Notes: generated from the sequence alone by a model not told the origin. A stretch of 64,000 nucleotides of DNA from Ottowia oryzae (GCF_003008535.1 NZ_CP027666.1:3837012-3901011); one strand, 5' to 3'; shown: positions 27,740 through 43,789, numbered from the stretch's first letter. Numbers and translations: made by a program.

Positions 27740-27775
27740 GCACACCCGAAAGGCCGCGCAAGCGCCAACCCCAAG

Positions 27776-28027
27776 GTGGTGTCAGCCAGACCAACCGCAA
27801 CAATCCCACCCACCGTGGCACTTTCCACCCACACTGGCGCAAACCGGCGCGCGTCTTTGCCCGAGGACTGGACGCTTCGGCGCACCGGCGAGAATGGAAT
27901 GGCCTATTTCGAATCGGCCGACGGCCATGCGGTTCTGTACATCGCGGCATGGCACGCGCCCAGCGCGCAGCAAGACCCCTCAGGCGATGCTGAACGATCG
28001 AACGCTACGCCGCAGCGGCGGGCGTAG
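27776..28027 (+). CDS. Possible small protein or gene fragment
   Basis: An 83-codon frame 36 bases after the previous gene and on the same strand. Its middle reads like real protein (LPEDWTLRRTGENGMAYFES, then HAVLYIAAWHA), while both ends are low-complexity. An internal GTG is an alternative start. The 3' end overlaps the end of hisG by 23 bases. It may be a small partner of the 27014 gene, or what remains of a longer one. No family was recognised. Confidence 0.4.
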   Translation: MVSARPTATIPPTVALSTHTGANRRASLPEDWTLRRTGENGMAYFESADGHAVLYIAAWHAPSAQQDPSGDAERSNATPQRRA

Positions 28028-28652
28028 CCTGGGTGAAGGCATCAATGATGCGGCGGATGGGCGCTGTCTTGAGCTTCAGCGCAGCCTGGTTCACCACCAG
28101 TTGCGAGCTGATGTCCATGATGTGCTCCACCTCGACCAGGTCATTGGCCTTCAGCGTCTTGCCGGTGCTGACCAAGTCGACGATGGCGTCGGCCATGCCG
28201 GTCAGCGGGGCCAGTTCCATGCTGCCGTACAGCTTGATCAGGTCGACGTGCACGCCTTTTTCGGCAAAGAACTGCCGCGCGATGTGCGTGTACTTGGTGG
28301 CCACGGTGATGCGGCTGCCCTGGCGGATGGCGCGCGCATAGTCGAAACCCGTGGGCGCCGCCACGGCCATGTGGCACTTGGCGATCTGCAGGTCCAGCGG
28401 CTGGTACAGGCCTGCGCCGCCGTGCTCCAGCAGCACGTCCTTGCCGGTCACGCCGATGTCTGCGCCGCCGTACTCCACGTAGGTGGGCACGTCGGTCGCA
28501 CGCACCAGCACCACGCGCACGTGGGGCTGGTTGGTCGGCAGGATCAGCTTGCGCGACTTTTCGGGGTCTTCCAGCACTTCGATGCCTGCGGCGGCCAGCA
28601 GCGGCAGGGTTTCGTCGAAGATGCGGCCTTTGGAGAGCGCCAGTGTGATCAC
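28005..28652 (-). CDS. hisG: ATP phosphoribosyltransferase HisG, short form
   Basis: HisG condenses ATP with PRPP, the first and regulated step of histidine synthesis. At 215 residues it is the short form, lacking the C-terminal allosteric domain, so it should need the HisZ regulatory subunit, not encoded in this window. Motifs are ITLALSKGRIFDETLPLL, RATDVPTYVEYGGADIGVTG and the PRPP loop ELAPLTGMADAIVDLVSTG. The start is a GTG (28652) with GGAG nine bases upstream; no in-frame ATG is suitable. A short frame overlapping the murA stop and this GTG may couple the two genes. Confidence 0.95.
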   Translation of the reverse strand: MITLALSKGRIFDETLPLLAAAGIEVLEDPEKSRKLILPTNQPHVRVVLVRATDVPTYVEYGGADIGVTGKDVLLEHGGAGLYQPLDLQIAKCHMAVAAPTGFDYARAIRQGSRITVATKYTHIARQFFAEKGVHVDLIKLYGSMELAPLTGMADAIVDLVSTGKTLKANDLVEVEHIMDISSQLVVNQAALKLKTAPIRRIIDAFTQATPAAAA

Positions 28653-28680
28653 GACAGCGTCTCCGGTGCAATCGGGGTGC

Positions 28681-28684
<4 letters not shown>
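28649..28684 (-). CDS. Possible 11-residue coupling peptide between murA and hisG
   Basis: An ATG overlapping the murA stop (ATGA) opens a frame MSTPIAPETLS whose TGA overlaps the hisG start (GTGA). AAAGGG lies four bases before the ATG. It may only serve to carry ribosomes from murA to hisG. No function as a peptide is implied. Confidence 0.35.
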
Positions 28685-29985
<1,301 letters not shown>

Positions 29986-30014
29986 GGTGTGGGGACGTTT
30001 TCTAAGTCAAACAA

Positions 30015-30068
30015 GCCGCTGGCGCAGGTGGCACCAGCGCCAGCAGCTATTGTATTGATAGTATTCAG
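30015..30068 (-). repeat. Dispersed ATAGCTGC-type repeat between bolA and murA
   Basis: On the minus strand: AATACTATCAATACAATAGC, then TGCTGGCGCTGGTGCC and GCGCCAGCGGC. It begins at the bolA stop codon and ends about 30 bases before murA. Confidence 0.65.
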
Positions 30069-30310
30069 CCAGCGCCGCGGGCGGACCATTCGGCCGGGGT
30101 GAAGGTTTTCATCGACAGCGCGTGCACTTCGTCGGTCTTCATGCGTTCGCCCAGCGTGGCGTACACGCGCTGGTGGCGCGCGATGGGGCGCATGCCAGCG
30201 AATTCTGCGGAAACGATGGTCGCGAACCAGTGACGGCCGTCGCCCTCCAGGTCGATATGGTCGCAGGCCAGGCCTGCGGCGATGAGGGATTTGAGCTGGT
30301 CGGCGGTCAT
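30065..30310 (-). CDS. BolA-family protein (IbaG type)
   Basis: BolA/IbaG proteins partner monothiol glutaredoxins and help move or sense iron-sulfur clusters; IbaG-like members are often next to murA. From the ATG at 30310 the protein has 81 residues and the BolA core: HIDLEGDGRHWFATIVSAEF, MRPIARHQRVYATLGERM and EVHALSMKTFTPAEW. The His that may bind the cluster is in the IARHQRVY part. The frame continues upstream but without BolA-like sequence. The stop codon touches a repeat copy. Confidence 0.93.
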   Translation of the reverse strand: MTADQLKSLIAAGLACDHIDLEGDGRHWFATIVSAEFAGMRPIARHQRVYATLGERMKTDEVHALSMKTFTPAEWSARGAG

Positions 30311-30339
30311 GTCGGCGGCGCGGTGGGTGAAAGCGGGGT

Positions 30340-31185
30340 TCAGTTGCGCAGCTTGTAGCCGGTGCGCAGCAGGTGCAGCGTGAGGGCAGACACCGCCAGG
30401 AAGGCGCCGCCCGCAATCGCCAGGCTGAGCCAGGGCGACACGTCGCTGACGCCAAAGAACCCATAGCGGAACCCGTCGATCATGTAGAAGAACGGGTTGA
30501 GGTGGCTGAGCGTCTGCCACACAGTGGGCAGCGAATGGATTGAATAGAACACGCCCGCCAGAAAGGTCATGGGCATGACGATGAAGTTCTGGAACACCGC
30601 CATCTGGTCAAACTTGTCGGCCCACAGCCCGGCCAGCAGACCCAGCACGCCCATCAGGCCGGAGCCCAGCAGCGCGAAGGCGAATATCCACAGCGGCGCG
30701 ACGGCCTGCGGCGGCGCATAGAACAGCGTGATCACGTACACGCCCAGGCCCACCAGCAGGCCACGGATGATGGCCGCTCCCACGTAGGCCACGAACCAGT
30801 TCCACGCCGTCAGCGGCGCCAGCAGCGTGAAGACCAGGTTGCCCATGATCTTGCTTTGCACCAGGCTCGACGCGCTGTTGGCAAACGCGTTCTGCAGCAT
30901 GCTCATCATCACCAGGCCAGGCACCAGAAAAGCCACGTAGCTGACACCGGGGTACACCTCCACCCGACCCTGCAGCACGTGGCCGAAGATCATCAGGTAG
31001 AGCACCGCCGTCAGCACCGGCGCGGCGATGGTCTGGAAGGCCACGCGCCAAAAGCGCAGCACTTCCTTTTTCAGCAGCATCTTCCAGCCATCGTTGGCGG
31101 CCGGCAGCGCGCGCAGGTGGGGCGCAGCGGGGTGGCGGGGCGTGGGGGTGGGCGGCGTGGGCGCCATGGCCTGCGGCTCTCTCAT
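30340..31185 (-). CDS. ABC-2 type transporter permease
   Basis: Membrane half of an ABC exporter, 281 residues with six membrane segments. ABC-2 signatures are RFWRVAFQTIAAPVLTAVLYLMIFG in the first helix and MPMTFLAGVFYSIHSLPTVW near the fifth. A Pro-rich N-terminal tail (about 30 residues) precedes. The start overlaps the stop of the ATP-binding gene as ATGA. It resembles YadH-type proteins, whose substrate is not established. It lies between the mla operon and bolA, a conserved place in this group. Confidence 0.93.
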   Translation of the reverse strand: MREPQAMAPTPPTPTPRHPAAPHLRALPAANDGWKMLLKKEVLRFWRVAFQTIAAPVLTAVLYLMIFGHVLQGRVEVYPGVSYVAFLVPGLVMMSMLQNAFANSASSLVQSKIMGNLVFTLLAPLTAWNWFVAYVGAAIIRGLLVGLGVYVITLFYAPPQAVAPLWIFAFALLGSGLMGVLGLLAGLWADKFDQMAVFQNFIVMPMTFLAGVFYSIHSLPTVWQTLSHLNPFFYMIDGFRYGFFGVSDVSPWLSLAIAGGAFLAVSALTLHLLRTGYKLRN

Positions 31186-32138
31186 GGCGCGGCCTCCAGC
31201 GCGGGCGGCGCTTTTTGCGCGGGGGCGCTGCCGTTCATCAACGCGATGAACACGTCTTCCAGATCGGCCTTGCGGATCTCGACGTCTTCCACCCGCACGC
31301 CGGCTTCGCGCAGTGCGGCCAGGTGGCGCTCGATTTCAGCCGTGTCGTTGGCGGGCAGCTGAACGATGCGCCCCGTCACGCGCGCCAGCGCGGCCAGCGC
31401 CGGGGGCAGCTCGTCGTCGGTCTTGAAATGCAGGATGTTGGAAGTCGCGTTGCTCAGCAGGGTGCTGGTGCGCTCCAGCGCAATCACCTTGCCTTGCTTG
31501 AGCATGGCCAGGCGTGAACAGAGCGCCTCGGCCTCTTCAAGGTAGTGGGTGGTCAGCAATACGGTGTGGCCCTTGCGGTTCAAATCGCCCACGAAATGCC
31601 ACAGCGTCTGGCGCAGTTCTACGTCCACGCCGGCGGTCGGCTCGTCCAGCACGATCACCGGGGGGCGGTGCACCAGCGCTTGCGCCACCAGCACGCGCCG
31701 TTTCATGCCGCCCGACAGCTGGCGCATATTGGCCTTGGCCTTGTCGGCCAGGCCCAGGCCGTCCAGTAGCTCGTCGATCCAGGCGCCGTTGTCGTACAGG
31801 CCGAAGTAGCCCGACTGAAAAACCAGAGCTTCGCGCACCGTGAAAAACGGGTCGAACACCAACTCTTGCGGGACAACGCCCAAATGCCTGCGCGCCTCGA
31901 TGAACTCGGCCTGCACGTCGTGGCCATGCACTTTCACGCTGCCGGAGGTGGTGCGCGCCAGCCCCGCCAGGATCGAAATCAACGTGGTCTTGCCCGCGCC
32001 GTTGGGCCCCAGCAGGCCAAAGAACTCGCCTTCTTCGATATCGAAGCTGACGTGGTCGAGCGCCTGAAGTGGGCGAGCGCCGGGGCGCCCGGAGGCCGGG
32101 TAGACCTTGGAGACGGACTGAAAAGATACGGCAGGCAT
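31182..32138 (-). CDS. ABC transporter ATP-binding protein (YadG-like)
   Basis: ATPase of the ABC-2 exporter, 318 residues from the ATG at 32138; a TTG two codons upstream is possible. Walker A GPNGAGKT is at 44-51, the Q-loop region lies in LGVVPQELVFDPF, the signature is LSGGMKRR and Walker B is VIVLDEPTAGVD. About 100 C-terminal residues after the nucleotide-binding domain, including ERTSTLLSNATSNILHF, are of the type seen in drug or polysaccharide exporters. It is coupled to the permease gene downstream. The substrate is unknown. Confidence 0.94.
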   Translation of the reverse strand: MPAVSFQSVSKVYPASGRPGARPLQALDHVSFDIEEGEFFGLLGPNGAGKTTLISILAGLARTTSGSVKVHGHDVQAEFIEARRHLGVVPQELVFDPFFTVREALVFQSGYFGLYDNGAWIDELLDGLGLADKAKANMRQLSGGMKRRVLVAQALVHRPPVIVLDEPTAGVDVELRQTLWHFVGDLNRKGHTVLLTTHYLEEAEALCSRLAMLKQGKVIALERTSTLLSNATSNILHFKTDDELPPALAALARVTGRIVQLPANDTAEIERHLAALREAGVRVEDVEIRKADLEDVFIALMNGSAPAQKAPPALEAAP

Positions 32139-32214
32139 AGGCAACCCGCCATTCTACGATTTCAAGCGATTTTGGCCCGGCCGCCTGCCAGATGCCCTTG
32201 GCCAGGGCGCACCA

Positions 32215-32517
32215 TCAGGCGGCGACAGGGCTGGCGGGCTCGGGCAGTTCGTTCAGCAACTCGCGCACGCCGTAGACCTGCGCCAGCTCCTTGAGACGCG
32301 CCGGCAAGCCGCGCACCGCAAACGGCTTGCCGTCGTGCAAGGCATCGCGGCGGCATTCCAGCAAGACAGCCAGAGCGGAGGAATCGAAGCGCGTCAGCGC
32401 GCTGGCATCGACCAGAACCTGCTCGGCGCGCGCCGCGCGCACGGCCTCGCGCAGCATGCCCAGGCAGGTATTGGCCTGGCTGTGCGTCAACTCCGCAGGA
32501 AGCACGAGCATGGCCAC
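32215..32517 (-). CDS. mlaB: STAS-domain protein MlaB
   Basis: MlaB is the cytosolic STAS subunit that binds MlaF in the MlaFEDB phospholipid transporter. The 100-residue protein shows the STAS core, including VLVDASALTRFDSSALAVLL with the conserved Asp-Ser-Ser-Ala segment. The start is a GTG (32517) seven bases after AGGAG, preferred over the ATG two codons later. It is the last gene of the mlaFEDACB set, followed by the ABC-2 exporter. Confidence 0.9.
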   Translation of the reverse strand: MAMLVLPAELTHSQANTCLGMLREAVRAARAEQVLVDASALTRFDSSALAVLLECRRDALHDGKPFAVRGLPARLKELAQVYGVRELLNELPEPASPVAA

Positions 32518-32546
32518 GGGAAAGCTCCTGAACAGAACGCGCGGCC

Positions 32547-33206
32547 TCAGCCGCCGTTGCCCTTGGCGGCGTTCGCCTGGTTGCGCTCGGACAGCGACTT
32601 GATCAGCGCGTCCACGCCGCCTGCATTCAGCTGCTGCGCAAACTGCGGGCGGTAGTTGTCGACCAGCCAGACGCCCAGCACATTCAGGTCGTAGATCTTC
32701 CAGCCGCTGCCCTGCCCGGGCGTTTGCTCCATGCGGTAGTCCAGTTGCACCGGGTCGCCCTTGCCCTTGACCAGCGTGCGAACCACCACTTCCTTGTCGC
32801 CCGGCGCCGAACGCATGGGTTTGACCTCAACGGTTTGATCGCTGACCTGCTTGAGCGCACCGGCGTACGTGCGCACCAGCAGGCTCTTGAACTCAGTTTG
32901 CAGCCGCTGGCGCTGGTCGGGCGTGGCCTTGCGCCACATGGGGCCGGTGGCCGACGCAGTCATGCGGGTGAAGTTGACGTTCGGCATCACCTTGCTGTCG
33001 ACCACCGCCATCACGCGGTTCACGTCGCCGCTTTGCAGCGTCTTGTCGTTGCGGATGGTGGCCAGCACGTCGTCCGACAGGCGCTGGATCATGGCGTCGG
33101 GTGCCTCGTCGGCCGCGAACGCCCAAGGCGCGGCGCCGGCCATGCACGCAGCCGTGGCGGCCAGGGCGAGCGTCTTCACGACAGTGCGGCGATAACTTGC
33201 GATCAT
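32547..33206 (-). CDS. mlaC: Periplasmic phospholipid-binding protein MlaC
   Basis: MlaC ferries phospholipids across the periplasm between MlaA at the outer membrane and MlaFEDB in the inner membrane. The 219-residue precursor has a signal peptide ending near residue 31 (AAPWAFAADE). The mature part shows the family blocks MPNVNFTRMTASATGPMWRK, TPDQRQRLQTEFKSLLVRTY and WKIYDLNVLGVWLVDNYRPQ. A short disordered C-terminus follows. It lies between mlaA and mlaB on the same strand. Confidence 0.97.
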   Translation of the reverse strand: MIASYRRTVVKTLALAATAACMAGAAPWAFAADEAPDAMIQRLSDDVLATIRNDKTLQSGDVNRVMAVVDSKVMPNVNFTRMTASATGPMWRKATPDQRQRLQTEFKSLLVRTYAGALKQVSDQTVEVKPMRSAPGDKEVVVRTLVKGKGDPVQLDYRMEQTPGQGSGWKIYDLNVLGVWLVDNYRPQFAQQLNAGGVDALIKSLSERNQANAAKGNGG

Positions 33207-33322
33207 GGTGAATTCCTATAGTGCCGGGCGCACTGCGCCCTCCCGTGCATCAGACCACCCCATGGGCGAGGGGTTCCATTGGCCTGTTACAGATTGTCCG
33301 GATGGAGAGATTGAGCGCGACC

Positions 33323-34333
33323 TCAGTGAATGGGCTCCGCTGGCGCTGGCGCGACGGCGGTGACCATCGGCGCCGTGGCTTCCGCAGCACTGGGCGCGGC
33401 CACCGTCGTGCCTGCATCTTGAGCGGCGGTCGCAACGGGCTCGCCCACCGCCGCCTCAGCGACTGGCGTCTGCGACGGCGCTTCGGAGGTCGGCGCTGGT
33501 TGAACGCGGCGCGGGCTGCGGCGGTTTGGCCGCTTGGCGGGCGCGGCACCCGGCGTGGCGCCAGCCGGCGGCTGCGCGGCGGGATCGGCCTCGTCCAGGT
33601 CGTAGCGCTCTTCGTCCACGGGCGGGTTGCCGTCGTAGACGTCGTTCAGGCGCTTTTGCAGGTAGGCATCGCGCGTGAAGGTGTACGGGTCCAGCGCCGC
33701 GGCGTCGAGCAGGTCGATGGCATTCAGCACCGTGGCGCGGGTGTTGACCACTTGCAGTGCCGCCAGCGAATTGCGCCAGGCCACGTCGTGCATCTGGCCC
33801 AGGGGATTGCCATAGATGTCGACCGGCAGCGCCGCGGTGTCGCGCACGGTGGAAGGGCCGAGCAGCGGGATGACGAAGTAGGGCCCGGGAGGCACGCCCC
33901 AGCGGCCCAGCGTCTGGCCGAAGTCTTCGCGGCGGCGCTCCAGGCGCATTTCCGTGGCGGGGTCCAGCACGCCGCCCAGCCCGACGGTGGAGTTGATCAC
34001 CACGCGCCAGAACGAATGCAACGAACCCTCGGGCTTGCCCTGAAGCACGTTGTTCACGAAAGACCAGGCGTCACTCAGGTTGCCGAAGAAGTTGCTGACG
34101 CCGGTGCGCACGGGCTGTGGCAGCACGTCGCGGTACGCCGTGGCCACGGGCTTGAGCACCGCGTCGTCCACCGCGTCGTTGAATTTGGTCATCGACCGGT
34201 TGTAGGGCTCCCACGGATCGCGGGGGTCGCGCTGCTCGCCGGGCACCGTGGCGCAGCCCGCCGCCAGCGCCATCATGGCCGCGGCAGCCGCCAGCCGCAA
34301 GGGCCTGCACGTAAGCGCTGTTCGCTCAGTCAT
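33323..34333 (-). CDS. mlaA: Outer-membrane lipoprotein MlaA (VacJ)
   Basis: MlaA is an outer-membrane lipoprotein that removes misplaced phospholipids from the outer leaflet. From the ATG at 34333 it has 336 residues; the lipobox is LAAGC (near residues 23-27). Core motifs are DPWEPYNRSMTKFNDAVDD, VSNFFGNLSDAWSFVNNVLQ, GLGGVLDPATEM and FGQTLGRWGVPPGPYFVIPL. The C-terminal ~100 residues are Ala/Pro/Thr-rich and probably disordered, longer than in E. coli MlaA. Its place inside the operon, between mlaD and mlaC, is usual in betaproteobacteria. Confidence 0.96.
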   Translation of the reverse strand: MTERTALTCRPLRLAAAAAMMALAAGCATVPGEQRDPRDPWEPYNRSMTKFNDAVDDAVLKPVATAYRDVLPQPVRTGVSNFFGNLSDAWSFVNNVLQGKPEGSLHSFWRVVINSTVGLGGVLDPATEMRLERRREDFGQTLGRWGVPPGPYFVIPLLGPSTVRDTAALPVDIYGNPLGQMHDVAWRNSLAALQVVNTRATVLNAIDLLDAAALDPYTFTRDAYLQKRLNDVYDGNPPVDEERYDLDEADPAAQPPAGATPGAAPAKRPNRRSPRRVQPAPTSEAPSQTPVAEAAVGEPVATAAQDAGTTVAAPSAAEATAPMVTAVAPAPAEPIH

Positions 34334-34427
34334 CAGATACTCTGTTGTGTCGAACCGCCACGGCCTGCTGCCAACGCGGGGCAGATCACGCGCTTGGCCG
34401 GCGGCCGTTCCTGTGGGGCGATTCTTG

Positions 34428-34922
34428 TTATTTGTCGGCGCTGGCGCCTTTGCCACCAGCGGGCGAATTGCCGGCCGCGCTGTTGTAGAGAAACTGGCTG
34501 ATCAGGTTTTCCAGCACCACGGCAGACTGGGTTTGGGTGACATTATCACCGCTGGCCAGATTTTTATCGTCGGCGCCGGGCTCTACGCCGATGTACTGCT
34601 CGCCCAGCAGGCCGCTGGTCAGGATCTTGAGCGAGCTGTCCTTGGGAAAGTGGTAGCGGCTGTCCAGATCGAGCGAGACGCGCGCCTGATACCGCTGATC
34701 GTCAAAGCCGATGCCGGCAACGCGGCCCACCACCACGCCCGCGCTGCGCACTGCGGCCTTCGGTTTCAGCCCGCCGATGTTGTCGAAATTGGCCGTTACG
34801 CGGTAGGTGGGCTGAAAGCTCAGCGACAGCAGGTTCGCTGATTGAAGCGCCAAAAACACCAGCGCGCCCAGCCCGATCAGCACGAACAGGCCTACCCAAA
34901 GATCGTTTTTCGAGCGTCCCAC
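34428..34922 (-). CDS. mlaD: Phospholipid transporter MCE-domain protein MlaD
   Basis: MlaD forms a hexameric MCE ring in the periplasm, anchored next to MlaE, and binds phospholipid. The 164-residue product has one N-terminal membrane helix (LWVGLFVLIGLGALVFLALQ) and an MCE domain at about 37-115 (YRVTANFDNIGGLKPKAAVR, GVVVGRV, ILTSGLLGEQYIGVEPG). A Gly/Ala-rich tail follows. Spaced 18 bases from mlaE. Confidence 0.96.
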   Translation of the reverse strand: MGRSKNDLWVGLFVLIGLGALVFLALQSANLLSLSFQPTYRVTANFDNIGGLKPKAAVRSAGVVVGRVAGIGFDDQRYQARVSLDLDSRYHFPKDSSLKILTSGLLGEQYIGVEPGADDKNLASGDNVTQTQSAVVLENLISQFLYNSAAGNSPAGGKGASADK

Positions 34923-34940
34923 AGTGCGCGCCCCTTCCCG

Positions 34941-35723
34941 TCAAAAACTGAACATCATGGCCGTGAGCAGGAAATCCAGCCCCAGCACCATCAGCGAAGC
35001 CATCACCACGGTGCGCGTGGTGGCGCGCGCCACCCCGTCGGCCGTGGGTTTGGCCACATAACCTTGCAGCAGGGCGACAAAGGTCACCGTCACCCCGAAC
35101 ACCACACTTTTGAGCACGCCGTTGCCCAGGTCGGCCCAGACATCGACGCCGCCCTGCATCTGGCTCCAGAAGGCGCCCGGATCTACGCCGATCATCAGCA
35201 CGCTGACGACCCAGCCACCCAAAATGCCCACGGCGTTAAAGACCGCCGTCAGCAGCGGCACCACGATGGCGCCCCCCCAGAAACGCGGCGCGATGATGCG
35301 CTGAATCGGGTCGACCGCCATCATCTCCATGGCGGACAGCTGCTCACCCGCCTTCATCAGCCCGATTTCCGCCGTGAGCGACGTGCCAGCGCGCCCCGCA
35401 AACAGCAGCGCCGTCACAACCGGGCCCAATTCGCGCAGCAACGAAAGCGCCACCATCAGCCCCACGGCCTCCGCCGAGCCGTAGCGCTGCAAGATGTTGT
35501 AGCCCTGCAGCGCCAGCACAAAGCCCACGAACAGGCCAGACACGCCGATGATGGCCAGCGAGTAGTTGCCCAGGAAATGGATTTGCTCGCGCACCAGCGA
35601 AAAGCGCCGCATCGTCGGACCGAACAGCGCCACCAGCCGCGCCAGAAAGCGCGCCGCATAGCCCATGTCGGCCAGGCCGCTGCGCACGGCAAAACCCAAA
35701 TCGGACGGGCGCCACCAGCTCAT
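34941..35723 (-). CDS. mlaE: Phospholipid transporter permease MlaE
   Basis: MlaE is the membrane permease of the Mla ABC transporter. The 260-residue protein shows several membrane helices and the family blocks FLGNYSLAIIGVSGLFVGFV, RELGPVVTALLFAGRAGTSL, and EQLSAMEMMAVDPIQRIIAP. Its start overlaps the mlaF stop as ATGA. It works with MlaF (ATPase), MlaD and MlaB. Confidence 0.97.
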   Translation of the reverse strand: MSWWRPSDLGFAVRSGLADMGYAARFLARLVALFGPTMRRFSLVREQIHFLGNYSLAIIGVSGLFVGFVLALQGYNILQRYGSAEAVGLMVALSLLRELGPVVTALLFAGRAGTSLTAEIGLMKAGEQLSAMEMMAVDPIQRIIAPRFWGGAIVVPLLTAVFNAVGILGGWVVSVLMIGVDPGAFWSQMQGGVDVWADLGNGVLKSVVFGVTVTFVALLQGYVAKPTADGVARATTRTVVMASLMVLGLDFLLTAMMFSF

Positions 35724-36544
35724 CGCGCCTGCTCCACGCCAAAATCCTGCTCGACCGTGGGCCCCGGATAGTGAAAGCGCACCGGGCCATCCGTGTCTTC
35801 GCCAATGAACTGCCGCACCAGCGGGTTGGTGCTGGCGCGCACTTCATCGGGCGTACCCTGCGCGGCCACTTGCCCATCGGCCAGGATGATGACCTTGTCG
35901 GCGATGCGGAAGGTTTCGGCCACGTCGTGCGACACCACGATGCTGGTGATGCCCAGCGCATCGTTGAGCTGGCGGATCAGCCGCGCTGATGTTTCCAGCG
36001 AAATCGGATCCAACCCCGCGAAGGGCTCGTCGTACATGACCAGCTCCGGGTCCAACGCGATGGCGCGGGCCAGCGCCACGCGCCGCGCCATGCCGCCCGA
36101 CACCTGGGAGGGCATCAGGTCGCGCGCGCCGCGCAGGCCCACCGCGTCCAGCTTCATCAACACGATGTCGCGCACCAATGGCTCGGTCAGCGTGGTGTGC
36201 TCGCGCAGCGGAAAGGCCACGTTGTCGAACACCGAAAGGTCGGTGAACAGCGCACCAAACTGGAACAGCATGCCCATGCGGCGGCGCGCGGCGTACAGGC
36301 GCGCCTCGTCCATGGCGCCTACGTCCTGCCCGTCCACCAGCACCGCGCCGGCGTTGGCGCGCTGCTGGCCGCCGATCAGGCGCAGCACGGTGGTCTTGCC
36401 GCCACCCGAGGCGCCCATCAGCACCGTGACCCGGCCGCGCGGCACCGTGAGCGACAAATCGCGCAGCACCGGGCGCTCGTCGTACCCGAAGGTGACGTGG
36501 CGCAGCTCTACCAAGGCGGGCGGTGGCGGGGCGGGGGCGGTCAT
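35720..36544 (-). CDS. mlaF: Phospholipid transporter ATP-binding protein MlaF
   Basis: MlaF is the ATPase of the Mla transporter. From the ATG at 36544 it has 274 residues. Walker A is GASGGGKTT (44-52, with the Mla-typical GGG), the signature is VSGGMARR, and Walker B is LVMYDEPFAGLDP. RMGMLFQFGALFTDLSVFDN is the Q-loop region. First gene of mlaFEDACB. A terminator-like hairpin ends about 10 bases before the ATG, so transcription into the operon may be attenuated. Confidence 0.97.
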   Translation of the reverse strand: MTAPAPPPPALVELRHVTFGYDERPVLRDLSLTVPRGRVTVLMGASGGGKTTVLRLIGGQQRANAGAVLVDGQDVGAMDEARLYAARRRMGMLFQFGALFTDLSVFDNVAFPLREHTTLTEPLVRDIVLMKLDAVGLRGARDLMPSQVSGGMARRVALARAIALDPELVMYDEPFAGLDPISLETSARLIRQLNDALGITSIVVSHDVAETFRIADKVIILADGQVAAQGTPDEVRASTNPLVRQFIGEDTDGPVRFHYPGPTVEQDFGVEQAR

Positions 36545-36554
36545 GCTGGACAAC

Positions 36555-36578
36555 AAAAAAGCCGGCGAGTCACCGGCT
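36555..36578 (-). terminator. Terminator-like hairpin directly upstream of mlaF
   Basis: On the minus strand, AGCCGG pairs with CCGGCT around a seven-base loop and TTTTTT follows. It lies 10-35 bases before the mlaF start. It is either the end of upstream transcription or an attenuator of the mla operon. Confidence 0.65.
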
Positions 36579-36670
36579 GCAGAGATGATAGCGATTCCGC
36601 GCGTTGCCCGCCGGACAGGCCCCAGCGATGGGCGCAAGACCGGGCGCGGCGCAACGATTCATTCACGGGT

Positions 36671-36730
36671 CTACTATATTTTTGATAGCCGCCAGCGCTT
36701 ATCACACAAGCGCTGGCGGCATTTTTTATT
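36671..36730. repeat. Dispersed repeat forming a bidirectional terminator
   Basis: GCCGCCAGCGCTT (36688-36700) pairs perfectly with AAGCGCTGGCGGC (36708-36720) around a seven-base loop. T-runs follow on both strands (ATTTTTTATT on plus, TATCAAAAATA read as A/T-rich on minus). It is the cleanest full-palindrome copy of the repeat, 100 bases after the gltD stop. Confidence 0.8.
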
Positions 36731-36824
36731 CTGAATCTCTGCGTACGTAGGCTTGGCCGGACGGCATGGCCCTGAAACCCCAAGGCCGATGCGCCGCCGC
36801 CATACCCCGCTGCCCGGGCCGAAC

Positions 36825-38306
<1,482 letters not shown>

Positions 38307-38363
38307 AGGGTGCTCTCAGTTTCTTTTTGCTGGTTCTCGTGGGTCTTGGCGGTGCGCTGGCAC

Positions 38364-39002
38364 TCAGAGCGGCTTCCAGCCGCTGGAGTCAAAGGGCGCA
38401 CTGACAAAGGCGGGCAAGGCTTCGGCGCGGGCCGAATGGGCGGCCAGCCCTGGCAGGCGTTCGGCGGGCACGTCGCCCGGCTGAAGCGCCTTTTGAATGA
38501 ACAGCCAGGCTACCGCGGCGCTGACGCCGGCCTGGTCCATCGTTTCTTCCGCGCTGGGCAGCGGCGCGGCCACCAGTTCGGCCTCCAGCGCTTCGCAGGC
38601 GGCGTGCAACTGGGTCTGAACGCGCTGCAGCCAAGGCGCATGCTGCTTGTCTGCAGGCCGCAGCTTGCGCTCGTACACCAGCTGAACGGCCTTTTCGCAC
38701 GCGGCCAGGGCGAACCCGGTGACGCGCAGCACGCGCACTCGCTCGTCCAGATCAGCGGGCATCAGGCTGCGGCGCTTGCCGGGCAACTGCTCGGCGTAGT
38801 CCAGGATGAGGCTCGAATCCATCAGCACCGCGCCGCCATCGGTGATCAGCGTAGGCGCCTTCACCACCGGGTTGATGGCACGAAACTGATCGAACGTGCT
38901 GAACACCGACAGGGGCCGCAGTTGAAACGGCAGCCCCATCAGGCCCAGTGAAACCGCCACGCGCCGCACGTACGGCGAGTCGAGCATGCCAACCAGTTCC
39001 AT
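38364..39002 (-). CDS. Glutathione S-transferase family protein
   Basis: A 212-residue GST-fold protein: N-terminal thioredoxin-like domain (residues 1-80; MELVGMLDSPYVRRVAVSLG, INPVVKAPTLITDGGAVLMD, SSLILDYAEQL) and helical C-terminal domain. The likely catalytic Ser is in DSPYVRR (residues 8-14). The substrate is unknown. It lies between gltB and gltD, 8 bases after gltB; co-transcription with glutamate synthase is likely from spacing, but a functional link is not known to me. Confidence 0.92.
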   Translation of the reverse strand: MELVGMLDSPYVRRVAVSLGLMGLPFQLRPLSVFSTFDQFRAINPVVKAPTLITDGGAVLMDSSLILDYAEQLPGKRRSLMPADLDERVRVLRVTGFALAACEKAVQLVYERKLRPADKQHAPWLQRVQTQLHAACEALEAELVAAPLPSAEETMDQAGVSAAVAWLFIQKALQPGDVPAERLPGLAAHSARAEALPAFVSAPFDSSGWKPL

Positions 39003-39010
39003 CAGGCGCC

Positions 39011-43789
<4,779 letters not shown>

